Shown here: positions 52,827 through 61,324 of the stretch, in pieces | How positions within the stretch are numbered: the stretch's first letter is position 1 | How the letters are laid out: each line of letters opens with the position of its first letter | From: Pseudomonas haemolytica | GTDB lineage: Bacteria; Pseudomonadota; Gammaproteobacteria; Pseudomonadales; Pseudomonadaceae | Length of the DNA: 64,000 nt | NCBI RefSeq assembly: GCF_009659625.1 | Contig: NZ_VOIW01000002.1 | Coordinates: forward strand, 558,001-622,000 | Direction: 5' to 3' | Position numbers and translations under genes: made by a program | Notes under the pieces: model-generated | The model's database searches: none | What the model was told of the DNA's origin: nothing | The model's input: only the letters and a program-made list of their open reading frames with translations

Positions 52827-54446
52827 ATGACCCAATCCCCTGCGCACACGTTCGACTACATCGTAGTCGGCGCAGGTTCAGCCGGCTGTGTGCTGGCTAA
52901 CCGACTGTCCACCGAGCCTGGAGTTTCTGTGTGCCTGGTGGAGGCCGGGCCCAGTGATCGCAAGCTTTTTCCGGGCGCGTACATTCGCACGCCGGCGGGC
53001 ATTATCCGCTTGATCGCCAACCCGCGATGGAACTGGATGCATCAGTTCGAACCCCAACCGAGCAGCGCTGACAAACCGATCCCCTGCCCTCGCGGGCGAG
53101 TCTGGGGCGGTTCGAGTGCAATCAACGGCATGATCTATGTGCGCGGGCACCGCAGCGACTACGACCAATGGGAAGCCGCTGGAAACCGCGGCTGGGGCTA
53201 CGACGCCCTGTTGCCGTACTTTCAGCGCTCCGAGCATTTCGAGCCAGGCCCTTCACCCTGGCATGGGCAGAACGGCGGACTGAATGTCGCCCGACAACGC
53301 AGCCTGGCGCCGGTCAACGCCGTGTTTCATGAGGCAGGCGCGCAGATGGGCTGGCACTACAACGACGACTTCAATGGTGCGGAACAGGAAGGCTATGGCG
53401 CGTTTCACGTCACCCAGATCAACGGTGAACGCTGCAGTGCCGCTCGGGCATTCCTCTACCCGGCGCTGCCGCGAACCAACCTGACCGTGTTCAGCGAAAC
53501 CCTCACCCATCGCGTATTACTCGATGGCTCTCGCGCCGAGGGGGTTGAAGTCAGCCAGGGAGACCGCACGTTCACACTCAAGGCCCGGCGTGAAGTCATC
53601 CTCAGCGCTGGCAGCATCAACTCGCCGCAACTGTTGTTGCTGTCCGGTATCGGACCCGCCGAAGAACTGGCACGCCACGCAATTACCCAGCGCCACGAAC
53701 TGCCGGGCGTCGGGCAAAACCTGCAGGATCATCAAGACATTGTCTTGATGTACCGCAGCGACAGTGATCTGGGATACGGGCTGTCGCTACGTGGGGTGTT
53801 GCCGCTGGCGGCCGCACCGTTTCAATACCTGGCAGCGCGTCGCGGGCCATTGACGTCGAACACCGTCGAATCCGGTGCTTTTTTACGCCTCCACCCGGCC
53901 GACGCCGCCCCGCAGTTGGGCTTGATCGTGGCTCCGGCCTTGAAGAACCAGCCCCAACGCCTGATTCCCGTAGGCCATGGCATCAGCTTGCATGTCGCGG
54001 TGATGCATCCCAAAAGCCGTGGTCGCGTGCGCCTGCGCTCAGCCGACCCACAGGACAGGCCGCTGATCGAGGGCAACTTCCTCAGCCATCCGGATGATTT
54101 GCACACCTTGGTCGAAGGTTTTCGCCTGGTACGTCGGTTGGCGGCAACCCCAGCCTTTACCAAACGCCTGCAGGGTGAATTAGTGCCTGGGCCGAACGTC
54201 AGCAGCACAGCGCAGATCGAGCAGTGGATCAGGGAAAACCTGGGGACCGTGTTTCACCCGGTGGGTACCTGCAAAATGGGCAATGACCCCATGGCCGTGG
54301 TCGACGATCAATTGCGGGTTCACGGCTTGCAAGGCTTGCGGGTCGCCGATGCGTCGATCATGCCGACGCTGGTTACCGGCAACACCAATGCCGCCGCGAT
54401 CATGATCGGCGAGAAAGCGGCCGACTTGGTGCGGTTTTTAAACTGA
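52827..54446 (+). CDS. GMC-family FAD oxidoreductase (choline/alcohol dehydrogenase type)
   Basis: 539 residues. N-terminal FAD site DYIVVGAGSAGCVLANRL, GMC signature GGSSAINGMIYVRG, second signature ILSAGSINSPQLLLLSGIGP, catalytic histidine in VFHPVGTCKMG and NTNAAAIMIGEKAADL. Oxidises primary alcohols to aldehydes or acids. ATG 52827 with GAGG upstream is preferred to GTG 52794. Last gene of the cluster. Confidence 0.9.
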   Translation: MTQSPAHTFDYIVVGAGSAGCVLANRLSTEPGVSVCLVEAGPSDRKLFPGAYIRTPAGIIRLIANPRWNWMHQFEPQPSSADKPIPCPRGRVWGGSSAINGMIYVRGHRSDYDQWEAAGNRGWGYDALLPYFQRSEHFEPGPSPWHGQNGGLNVARQRSLAPVNAVFHEAGAQMGWHYNDDFNGAEQEGYGAFHVTQINGERCSAARAFLYPALPRTNLTVFSETLTHRVLLDGSRAEGVEVSQGDRTFTLKARREVILSAGSINSPQLLLLSGIGPAEELARHAITQRHELPGVGQNLQDHQDIVLMYRSDSDLGYGLSLRGVLPLAAAPFQYLAARRGPLTSNTVESGAFLRLHPADAAPQLGLIVAPALKNQPQRLIPVGHGISLHVAVMHPKSRGRVRLRSADPQDRPLIEGNFLSHPDDLHTLVEGFRLVRRLAATPAFTKRLQGELVPGPNVSSTAQIEQWIRENLGTVFHPVGTCKMGNDPMAVVDDQLRVHGLQGLRVADASIMPTLVTGNTNAAAIMIGEKAADLVRFLN

Positions 54447-54481
54447 TATCATCCAAGCCTTTACCCATCAGGCAAAAAGAC

Positions 54482-54649
54482 ATGAACCGCCAGAAAAAAC
54501 TACAGCAACTCTTCAAGGCCAAAGCCAAAAAGGCCAGCGCTAAATTGGCGCCGAAAAGCAAAGAGAAATACATCAGTAAAGCGGACCGCGCAAAGCTGGA
54601 GGCGCAGGCCAATCCAGAGTCAACGACCGGCGCTGAAACGCCCAGCTGA
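54482..54649 (+). CDS. DUF2986 small basic protein
   Basis: 55 residues: MNRQKKLQQLFKAKAKKASA, then KLAPKSKEKYISKADRAKLE. A lysine-rich, helical small protein conserved in gammaproteobacteria as DUF2986; function unknown, possibly nucleic-acid or ribosome binding by charge. It stands alone between the GMC gene and a convergent GNAT gene. Confidence 0.75.
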   Translation: MNRQKKLQQLFKAKAKKASAKLAPKSKEKYISKADRAKLEAQANPESTTGAETPS

Positions 54650-54666
54650 AGCGCTAGCCTGCGAAC

Positions 54667-55209
54667 TCACCGAGTGGACGGCTGCGGACATAGCCCCGGG
54701 TGCCAGGCCATTGCGCATCGACTCCCCGGTTCAAAGCCTAGGGCATACTCCTGCGCCAGGATGTTGGCCAAGCGCTGATCCTGGTGGGTTTGAAAGCCTA
54801 GGCGCCGATAGAACGGCGCATTCCACGGCACGTGCTCAAAGGTGGTCAGCGTCACCGCACGCAGGTGATGGGCGCGCGCATGATCCATCGCCGTCTCAAT
54901 CAGTTTTCGCCCCCACCCTTGGCCTTGCAGCGGCAAGGCCACTGATACCTCATGGATATGAAGGTCGTCACCCATACGCTCTGCGCTGAGAAAACCTTGA
55001 GGCTGGGCGTGCGCGTCGACGACAACCCAACAGGTCGATAGTGCGATCCACTGCCGATGACGATCGAAGCTGATCGGCTCGGCATCCGCCAGCCAATTCA
55101 ACCGACCGATCATCCGGAATGCCTGGGCAGCAGAGCGCTCAATGCCGGGCAATAACACGGCATCCTCCGCTCGCGCCAGGCGAATATGGGCGAGTTGTTC
55201 AGCAGCCAC
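54667..55209 (-). CDS. GNAT-family N-acetyltransferase
   Basis: 180 residues. Motif A EVSVALPLQGQGWGRKLIETA and C-terminal NAPFYRRLGFQT are clear. The GTG start at 55209 lies within the last codons of the upstream YeeE gene (11-base overlap), suggesting co-translation. Substrate unknown. Confidence 0.82.
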   Translation of the reverse strand: MAAEQLAHIRLARAEDAVLLPGIERSAAQAFRMIGRLNWLADAEPISFDRHRQWIALSTCWVVVDAHAQPQGFLSAERMGDDLHIHEVSVALPLQGQGWGRKLIETAMDHARAHHLRAVTLTTFEHVPWNAPFYRRLGFQTHQDQRLANILAQEYALGFEPGSRCAMAWHPGLCPQPSTR

Positions 55210-56410
55210 TCAAGGCCACCTGGGGTCGTTCGCCCGCAAAGAAGAAGGGCCGAAAGCGCACGCCCACGGTGTTGCCGATAAATGCCGCCACCAGCCACAC
55301 CCAGCCATGCAGGCTGCCCGAAGCGATACCGCTGAAATAAGCGCCGATGTTGCAGCCGTAGGCCAGGCGCGAACCGTAGCCAAGCAGCAGACCGCCGATC
55401 ACCGCCGCGATCAACGAGCGCGCCGGAATATTCAGGCTGGGCGCGAAACGCCCGGCCAGGCCTGCGGCCAGCAGCGCGCCGAGGACAATGCCGATATCCA
55501 TGACGCTGGTGATGTCTTCCCACACCGGTGCGGCCAAGGCCTTGGCATTGCCCGGCATCTGCCAGAAGGCCCAGCTCGCCACATCCACACCCAACCCACT
55601 TGCGACCTTGGCGCCCCACAGCGCGAACGCGGAGGTAATGCCCCACGGCCGCCCGGCCAGGGCCAGGGTGGCGTAGTTGAGCAGCGCCAGGGCAACCGCG
55701 CCCCACACTAACGGCCAAGGCCCACGCAAGAAGCGGCGCAGCCCTTGGTGCTCGCTTTGCACGCCTTGTTCAAGCTGGCCGTGGCGATGCTTTTCCAGAC
55801 GCACTGTGACCACTGCAATCAGCGCGAATACCGCCAGGCTCAGGACCAACGCCGGCAGCACACCAAAACTCTTAACGATGGAAACCGCCGGAAACGACGG
55901 CAGTGCAAACCACCAGTCAACATGGTGAGTGGCGATCAACGAACCACAGATAAAGAACAGCAGCGTCACCAACATGCGCGCATTACCGCCGCCCACGGTG
56001 AACAAGGTGCCTGATGCACACCCGCCGCCCAGCTGCATGCCGATCCCGAAGATAAACGCCCCGAACACCACCGACACACCGGCCGGCGCTACCAGCCCGA
56101 CCACCGGCTGGCCGAACAAGGTACCCGCGCCGAGCGCCGGGAAAAACAACACCACCGCCACCGCCAGCATCACCATCTGCGCACGCAAGCCCGCGCCACG
56201 CCGGTCATTGATAAATACGCGCCAGGCCGAAGTAAAACCGAAGGCGGCGTGGTACAGGGTCAGGCCCAAGGCGGCGCCGACCACCAGCAACAGCACTTGG
56301 CGTGCGCCAACGGTGTTTTGCAGGAACAGGGCGCCCGCCACCAGGATGATAAAAGCTATCAGTGGCGCGACGGGCTTGCGTGCGGGGGACATGGGAAGAG
56401 TGACGCTCAT
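55199..56410 (-). CDS. YeeE/YedE-family sulfur-compound transporter
   Basis: 403 residues, about nine or ten hydrophobic helices. Family cysteines occur in QLGGGCASGTLFTVGGG and RLAYGCNIGAYFSGIASG, as in the thiosulfate transporter TsuA. Inner-membrane uptake of thiosulfate or a related sulfur compound is likely. Start chosen at 56410 (MSVTLPMSPARK). No TusA-like partner gene is adjacent. Confidence 0.85.
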   Translation of the reverse strand: MSVTLPMSPARKPVAPLIAFIILVAGALFLQNTVGARQVLLLVVGAALGLTLYHAAFGFTSAWRVFINDRRGAGLRAQMVMLAVAVVLFFPALGAGTLFGQPVVGLVAPAGVSVVFGAFIFGIGMQLGGGCASGTLFTVGGGNARMLVTLLFFICGSLIATHHVDWWFALPSFPAVSIVKSFGVLPALVLSLAVFALIAVVTVRLEKHRHGQLEQGVQSEHQGLRRFLRGPWPLVWGAVALALLNYATLALAGRPWGITSAFALWGAKVASGLGVDVASWAFWQMPGNAKALAAPVWEDITSVMDIGIVLGALLAAGLAGRFAPSLNIPARSLIAAVIGGLLLGYGSRLAYGCNIGAYFSGIASGSLHGWVWLVAAFIGNTVGVRFRPFFFAGERPQVALSGC

Positions 56411-56518
56411 GAGGTATCTCAGTGGGTTTGGGTTGGATCGATCGCGAGGCAGCAAGTATACCTCCAACGGTTCGGTGCAGCCCTTTTGCAAACCGCTCAC
56501 GCTTACGCACTGGGCCCT

Positions 56519-57736
56519 TCAGTGCCCCACCGCCCCAGGCCCATTGGCAGACCGCCGTCCCGGCTTGAAACCATGGGCATGCGCCGACCAGGCGATCAGC
56601 AGCGCGACGATGGCCAACGTCAGCATCGCCCACGGAAATGCGGCTACGCCCCAACGATCCAGCAGCACCCCGCCGACGACACCACTGCCAGCAATCGCAC
56701 TGTTCCACGCCACCACGTTCAGCGACAACGCCACATCCGCACCGTCACCTGCGGCATCGGCCAGGGCGGTTTGCAGCAAGGTGGCCGCACCGCCAAAGCT
56801 CAAGCCCCATACCGCCACGCCGAGGTAGAGCACTTCTGGCTGCCTGCCGAGAAGACCGAACACCACGCAGATCGCCGCGAATGTCCCCAGGCTCACCAAC
56901 ACAGTCTTGCGCAACAGCGGCTCGACCAAACGAGCCGTCAGCCAGATGCCCGCCAACGCGGCAATGCCGAACACCAGCAGCACCAGGTCTACCCGGTCCG
57001 CCAAGCCAGCGGGCGCCACAAACGGGGCGATGTAGGTGTAGAGCATGTTGTGAGCCAGCATCCAGCTGATCACCACTGCCAGCACCGGGCGCACACCGGG
57101 GGTGGTCAACACTTTACCCAAGGACAGGCGCTGGTGCGCGGGCTGCGGTGGGTAGTCCGGAACCTTCACCAGCACCCACACGATCAGCCCCAGGGTCAGC
57201 GCCGACATCAGGCCGAACGTGCTACGCCAGCCCACCAAGCCCCCGAGCCAGGTGCCCAGCGGCACGCCCAGTGACAGCGCAATCGGCGTGCCGACCATCG
57301 CCAACGCCAGCGCCTTGCCCTGTTGATGAGGCGCAACCATACGCCGCGCGTAACCCGCCAGCAGGCTCCAGGCCAGCCCCGCCGCAACACCCGCAAAGAA
57401 GCGCGCCACCAGGGTCACGCCATAGTGGGACGACCACGCAGTGATGGAGTTGAACAGCAGGAACCCGACGATGGTCAGCAGCAGCACATTGCGCCGGCGC
57501 CAGCCACGGGTGGCGATGGTCATAGGGATCACCGCCAGCACCGAGCCCAGCGCATAAGCGGTGACCATCTGCCCGGCCATGGACGGCGAAATCTCCAGGC
57601 CAGCGCTGATCAATGGCAACAGCCCAGCGGGCAGGGTTTCGGTGACGATGCAGATGAAGCCGGTCATGGCCAAGGCGAGCAAGGCACCGATGGGCAGGCG
57701 TTCAGACGACGCGGATAAGCTGAGTGAAGGTGTCAC
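56519..57736 (-). CDS. MFS transporter, DHA1-type efflux (AraJ/YdhP-like)
   Basis: 405 residues, twelve helices. Typical of drug:H+ antiporters: IVTETLPAGLLPLISAGLEIS, RGWRRRNVLLLTIVGF and GTPIALSLGVPLGTWLG. Starts with GTG at 57736, chosen because AAGGAG lies six bases upstream; the frame continues to 57805 without homology. Divergent from a TetR gene with shared inverted-repeat operators, so inducible efflux. Confidence 0.86.
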   Translation of the reverse strand: MTPSLSLSASSERLPIGALLALAMTGFICIVTETLPAGLLPLISAGLEISPSMAGQMVTAYALGSVLAVIPMTIATRGWRRRNVLLLTIVGFLLFNSITAWSSHYGVTLVARFFAGVAAGLAWSLLAGYARRMVAPHQQGKALALAMVGTPIALSLGVPLGTWLGGLVGWRSTFGLMSALTLGLIVWVLVKVPDYPPQPAHQRLSLGKVLTTPGVRPVLAVVISWMLAHNMLYTYIAPFVAPAGLADRVDLVLLVFGIAALAGIWLTARLVEPLLRKTVLVSLGTFAAICVVFGLLGRQPEVLYLGVAVWGLSFGGAATLLQTALADAAGDGADVALSLNVVAWNSAIAGSGVVGGVLLDRWGVAAFPWAMLTLAIVALLIAWSAHAHGFKPGRRSANGPGAVGH

Positions 57737-57760
57737 GGGAAACTCCTTGGCTGACTTTAA

Positions 57761-57826
57761 TACTGATCGATACAAATGTTGCGCGGCACAACACCGCGTT
57801 GTCAACGACTTATGTATCGACTAGTA
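57761..57826. promoter_or_regulatory. Inverted-repeat operator pair between MFS and TetR genes
   Basis: TACTGATCGATACA (57761-57774) and TGTATCGACTAGTA (57813-57826) are inverted copies differing at two positions, sharing the core TCGATACA. They lie in the divergent promoter region and are good candidates for TetR-family binding sites. Confidence 0.65.
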
Positions 57827-57856
57827 TTTATCTCGTTACCCCAGAGGACTTTCGCC

Positions 57857-58513
57857 ATGGCACAAATGGGCCGCCCCCGTAACTTCGACCGCGAACAAGC
57901 AGTGGAACAGGCCCTGCACCTGTTCTGGCAACACGGCTACGACGCCACTTCCCTCGCGCAGCTCAAGGCTGGCCTGGGCGGCGGTATTTCCGCGCCAAGT
58001 TTCTATGCGGCGTTCGGCTCCAAGGAAGCGCTGTTCGATGAATGCGTGCAGCGCTACCTGGAGACCTACGCCCAAGTCACCGAATGCCTGTGGGATGAAA
58101 GCCTGCCGCCACGTCGGGCCGTCGAAACCGCATTGCGCCAGTCAGCGCGCATGCAGTGCGACAACGCCCACCCCAAGGGCTGCATGGTGACGCTGGGGGT
58201 GATGAGCGCGCCGAGCCCGGAACATGCGCGGGTGGTGGATGCGCTGACCCAGTCACGGGCGCGAACCCGAGCGGGGATTGTTGCGTGTGTGCAGCGGGCG
58301 ATTCGTGCCGGTCAGTTACCGGACACGCTGAATGCAGAGGCGATGGCGACCGTGTTTGATTGCTTCCTGCAAGGCGTGTCGATCCAGGCACGGGATAACA
58401 CGCCCCATGAACAGATCAATGCGGCGATCAACCACCTGCTGCTGACCTGGGACATCGCCGCCTCTACGGCAGCCCCCGTTCGTCACGGCACGCCAGCCCA
58501 GTTCCAACAATAG
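57857..58513 (+). CDS. TetR-family regulator of the divergent MFS gene
   Basis: 218 residues. HTH: GRPRNFDREQAVEQALHLFW, then SLAQLKAGLGGGISAPSFYAAFGSKEALF. The ligand domain has HPKGCMVTLGVM, a cysteine-bearing loop common in this ComR/YfiR-like branch. ATG 57857 is preferred over 57776. Probably represses the MFS gene until a toxic ligand is present. Confidence 0.87.
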   Translation: MAQMGRPRNFDREQAVEQALHLFWQHGYDATSLAQLKAGLGGGISAPSFYAAFGSKEALFDECVQRYLETYAQVTECLWDESLPPRRAVETALRQSARMQCDNAHPKGCMVTLGVMSAPSPEHARVVDALTQSRARTRAGIVACVQRAIRAGQLPDTLNAEAMATVFDCFLQGVSIQARDNTPHEQINAAINHLLLTWDIAASTAAPVRHGTPAQFQQ

Positions 58514-58538
58514 CGGCGCACACCCTCGCAGTCAGCCG

Positions 58539-59849
58539 TTAACGGGCTGACTCGACGGCCCGCAAGCTGGTGACATCGAGAACGACGGTGAAACGTTGTT
58601 GCTCGCGTATCACCTCAATATGCCAGCCCAGTTTTGCGCATAACTGATGCATCAACTGCAACCCGAGACCGTAGCCAAAATCGCTGGATTCCTCTTGCGG
58701 CTTAGCCTCCTGAATGTGGTTGGTAATAAGCAGCCGAGGGTATTTGAAGCTGATTTCTACTTTGCCCTCTTCCGCGTATTGCAGCGCATTACGCAGGAAG
58801 TTGCCGATCACGATGCGACACGCGGTGGGGGGTAATCGGCAAGGTTCATTGTGGATGTCGATGCTCAGCTCGATATCCCGGTTACCGATCAGGTAGCGAT
58901 GTTTCTCAATCAGTTCACCGACCAACTCGCTCAGGTCAATGTCTTCCTCGGGCAACGGTTCGGGACGCTCGCGGCTCATCCACAACAATGTCTCGGCGAT
59001 AAGCTGCATATTCAGCACAGAGCGTTCGATACGCTGCAAGGAGGATGGCAGGACACCGCCGGACTGCAAGGCCAACAGCTCGATATTGGCCTTGAGCACC
59101 GCCAGTGGCGTTCGCAGTTCATGGCTGGTATAGCGCAATAGGCGGCCTTCACGCTGGCTCGCGGCCTGCACCTGTTCGACACTTTTGGCCAGGGCGTCGG
59201 CCAGCATATTGAACTCCTTGAAGCTGAAACCTGGTCGTTCGCTGGCCAGGGCTTCAGGGTTTTTCAGCGTCCCGGACCATTGGACCAAACGTCCCAGCGG
59301 GCGGACCAACCACCACACCAGCAAGGCGATGATGATCAATGCCGGTACGAATACCGCCAGGCTGATGAATGTGACGCTCTGTATGACCTGATCAAAATAG
59401 GCGTCGGACAGAGGGGTCTCGACCTCACCTCCTACTTCCTGATCATGGTCGATGTCATACATATAAAGGGTTTTGCCATCACCCAGGGGCTGTTCGAGGA
59501 TTATCTGGACCGGCGCGTCGTCATCATCGGAGTACAGATCGCCGAAGATATGCACCGCGCCGAAGGACAGGCTCGGCGGTACATCAAGCATCTGGCGGAT
59601 GTTCTGCGGCAACGCCTCCTTCCCGATGACGCTGGTATAGAAATAATTGTGCGGAGTTGGCGTGGTCGGGTCCTGCTTGTAGTGCCTGACGAAGTACTGG
59701 GCTTCCTCTTCCATCATCGCGCTGGCGGTATAGAACAGGCCACGCACGGTAAATTCAGGCAGCAGCCTGCTGTAGATCACCAGCACCACCGCAATCAGAA
59801 ACAGGAAACTCCCGCTGATCACCCATTTCAAGCTCAGGCCATTACGCAT
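58539..59849 (-). CDS. Two-component sensor histidine kinase with atypical ATP-binding G1 box
   Basis: 436 residues. Membrane helices about 8-28 and 160-182 flank a periplasmic sensor (about 30-158), then a HAMP-like linker and HisKA with YTSHELRTPLAVLKANIELL. The ATPase domain has an N box (NFLRNALQYA) and G2 (FGYGLGLQL), but the G1 DxGxG is replaced by LLITNHIQEAKPQ. Such D-to-N variants occur in other kinases. Overlaps the response regulator by eight bases. Signal unknown. Confidence 0.85.
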   Translation of the reverse strand: MRNGLSLKWVISGSFLFLIAVVLVIYSRLLPEFTVRGLFYTASAMMEEEAQYFVRHYKQDPTTPTPHNYFYTSVIGKEALPQNIRQMLDVPPSLSFGAVHIFGDLYSDDDDAPVQIILEQPLGDGKTLYMYDIDHDQEVGGEVETPLSDAYFDQVIQSVTFISLAVFVPALIIIALLVWWLVRPLGRLVQWSGTLKNPEALASERPGFSFKEFNMLADALAKSVEQVQAASQREGRLLRYTSHELRTPLAVLKANIELLALQSGGVLPSSLQRIERSVLNMQLIAETLLWMSRERPEPLPEEDIDLSELVGELIEKHRYLIGNRDIELSIDIHNEPCRLPPTACRIVIGNFLRNALQYAEEGKVEISFKYPRLLITNHIQEAKPQEESSDFGYGLGLQLMHQLCAKLGWHIEVIREQQRFTVVLDVTSLRAVESAR

Positions 59850-60516
59850 GGGGTTTTACCTGAATGCCGACACCCGGCAGGGTATGGATCAACGGCCGGC
59901 CGAAGGGCTTGTCTACCGCCTTGCGCAGCCGATGCATGTGTACTTTGAGCGTATTGCTGTCGGGTGGCTCATCGCCCCAGACTTTTGCTTCCAGGCGTTC
60001 TCGGGGCACAGGTTCAGGACTGGCGCGCATCAGGTGCTCCAACAAGCTCCAGCAGATGGGTGACAAATGCAGCTCTTGCCCGGCGCGGCTGACCTTGCGG
60101 GTGGTGAGCTCCATTACCAGGTCGTCGACTTGCAGACGATTGGTTTGGCCGCTGCGCCGCAGGCTCAGGGCGCGAATCCTGGCCACCAACTCGGCCAGTT
60201 CGAACGGCTTGACCAGATAGTCGTCGGCCCCAACAGCAAAGCTGGCGAGCTTATCGGACAACGCGTCCAACGAGGTCAGCATCAGGATGGGCGTCTGGAT
60301 GCCTTGCTGGCGTAAACGCTCGCATAGCTGCTGACCGTCCAGCCGGGGCAGCATGATGTCCAGGAGAATCACGTCGTAGTGCTGGGCAAGTGCCAGGTTA
60401 AGCCCGGTTTGGCCATTACTGGCGTGATCGCAGACGATGCTGCTGATTTCCAGGTACTCGATGACGGTGGTGGCCAGATCAAGGTTGTCCTCGACCAGCA
60501 GCAGGTGAATATGCAC
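59842..60516 (-). CDS. OmpR-family response regulator
   Basis: 224 residues. Receiver: LLLVEDNLDLA with acidic pocket, phospho-acceptor D53 in VILLDIMLPRLDG, and LVKPFE lysine. C-terminal winged helix (LHLSPICWSLLEHLMRAS, SNTLKVHMHRLRKAVDKP). GTG start at 60516 with GAGG upstream. First gene of the pair with the histidine kinase; divergent from two small membrane-protein genes that may be its targets. Confidence 0.9.
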   Translation of the reverse strand: MHIHLLLVEDNLDLATTVIEYLEISSIVCDHASNGQTGLNLALAQHYDVILLDIMLPRLDGQQLCERLRQQGIQTPILMLTSLDALSDKLASFAVGADDYLVKPFELAELVARIRALSLRRSGQTNRLQVDDLVMELTTRKVSRAGQELHLSPICWSLLEHLMRASPEPVPRERLEAKVWGDEPPDSNTLKVHMHRLRKAVDKPFGRPLIHTLPGVGIQVKPHA

Positions 60517-60652
60517 GGGGAAATGCCTCGGACAGGTATTGCACAGAGGGTTGAAGCATAACGGAGGTTGAGCAATTTCTATGGATGTTTACCTGACGTT
60601 AACCCGCTGCTGCTTAAGCTGAGGCTCTTCTTATCCAGAGCTCGTCACTGCC

Positions 60653-60826
60653 ATGAACCTGCCTTCGATGATCAAAGGCGCCCTGTTAGCCTTGATTTTC
60701 CTCGCGCTGATGGTCGCTATACTGCCGCCGCAAGCTCAACGGACACGCCTGGGAGGCAGCAGCTGGTTTCTGGTTGGCCAGAACGTTGAGCAGACAGGGT
60801 CGTGTTATGTCGCCAGCACCTCCTGA
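60653..60826 (+). CDS. Small exported or membrane protein, 57 residues
   Basis: Begins MNLPSMIKGALLALIFLALM, one hydrophobic helix (about 7-25), then PPQAQRTRLGGSSWFLVGQN and one cysteine. No known family. Divergent from the response regulator; its last 20 bases overlap the start of the next small gene in another frame. Confidence 0.5.
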   Translation: MNLPSMIKGALLALIFLALMVAILPPQAQRTRLGGSSWFLVGQNVEQTGSCYVASTS

Positions 60827-61154
60827 TGACGTCGGTGCCAGCTATACCAACCAGTTGGTAGCCTGTATGGCGCTGATTGTTTGCCTGTCGGTTTCGGTGG
60901 GTATTTATATCGCTCGTTTGAATGCGCACGTTGATAAGCAACGAGAGCTCTCGCCGGTGTATCTGCACGAATGTCACAAAGGCCGCGGGGGGTTTATTGT
61001 CTACCCTGATGGCAGGCGCAGCGGTGACAGCTGCTATACAGCCAATGAGGGTGAATCAGCGCAGACCGACGAACATCAGGATCTGCCAGGTTCGAAGGGT
61101 GCTGAATGGCTTAAATACATCCTGCCTGGCGTTGAATCAGCGCGGATTTTCTAG
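60807..61154 (+). CDS. Single-pass membrane protein with periplasmic tail, unknown function
   Basis: 115 residues. A short cytoplasmic start (MSPAPPDDVGASYTNQ), one helix about 17-38 (LVACMALIVCLSVSVGIYIA), and a hydrophilic tail with two cysteines (HECHKGRGGF, GDSCYTAN). ATG 60807 follows CAGGG seven bases upstream. Probably co-transcribed with the preceding small gene and linked to the divergent two-component system by position only. Confidence 0.6.
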   Translation: MSPAPPDDVGASYTNQLVACMALIVCLSVSVGIYIARLNAHVDKQRELSPVYLHECHKGRGGFIVYPDGRRSGDSCYTANEGESAQTDEHQDLPGSKGAEWLKYILPGVESARIF

Positions 61155-61228
61155 ATGCCCGAAGGGAGAGGCCTATGTGACTGATCACATGAGTCCTGAT
61201 GCATTGACATCATCATAGGAGCATAATA

Positions 61229-61324
61229 ATGGCATATAGCCTCCACTGCATAGCCCAGGATGCAGCACCGCCCCGAAAGGACTCGAATGAACCATTCCGA
61301 CTTATGCCTCAAACCGATTCATGA
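61229..61324 (+). CDS. Possible 31-residue leader ORF overlapping the first DUF262 gene
   Basis: AGGAG seven bases before ATG 61229; reads MAYSLHCIAQDAAPPRKDSN and ends 38 bases inside the DUF262 gene in another frame. The good ribosome-binding site is the only support; no homology. Confidence 0.25.
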   Translation: MAYSLHCIAQDAAPPRKDSNEPFRLMPQTDS

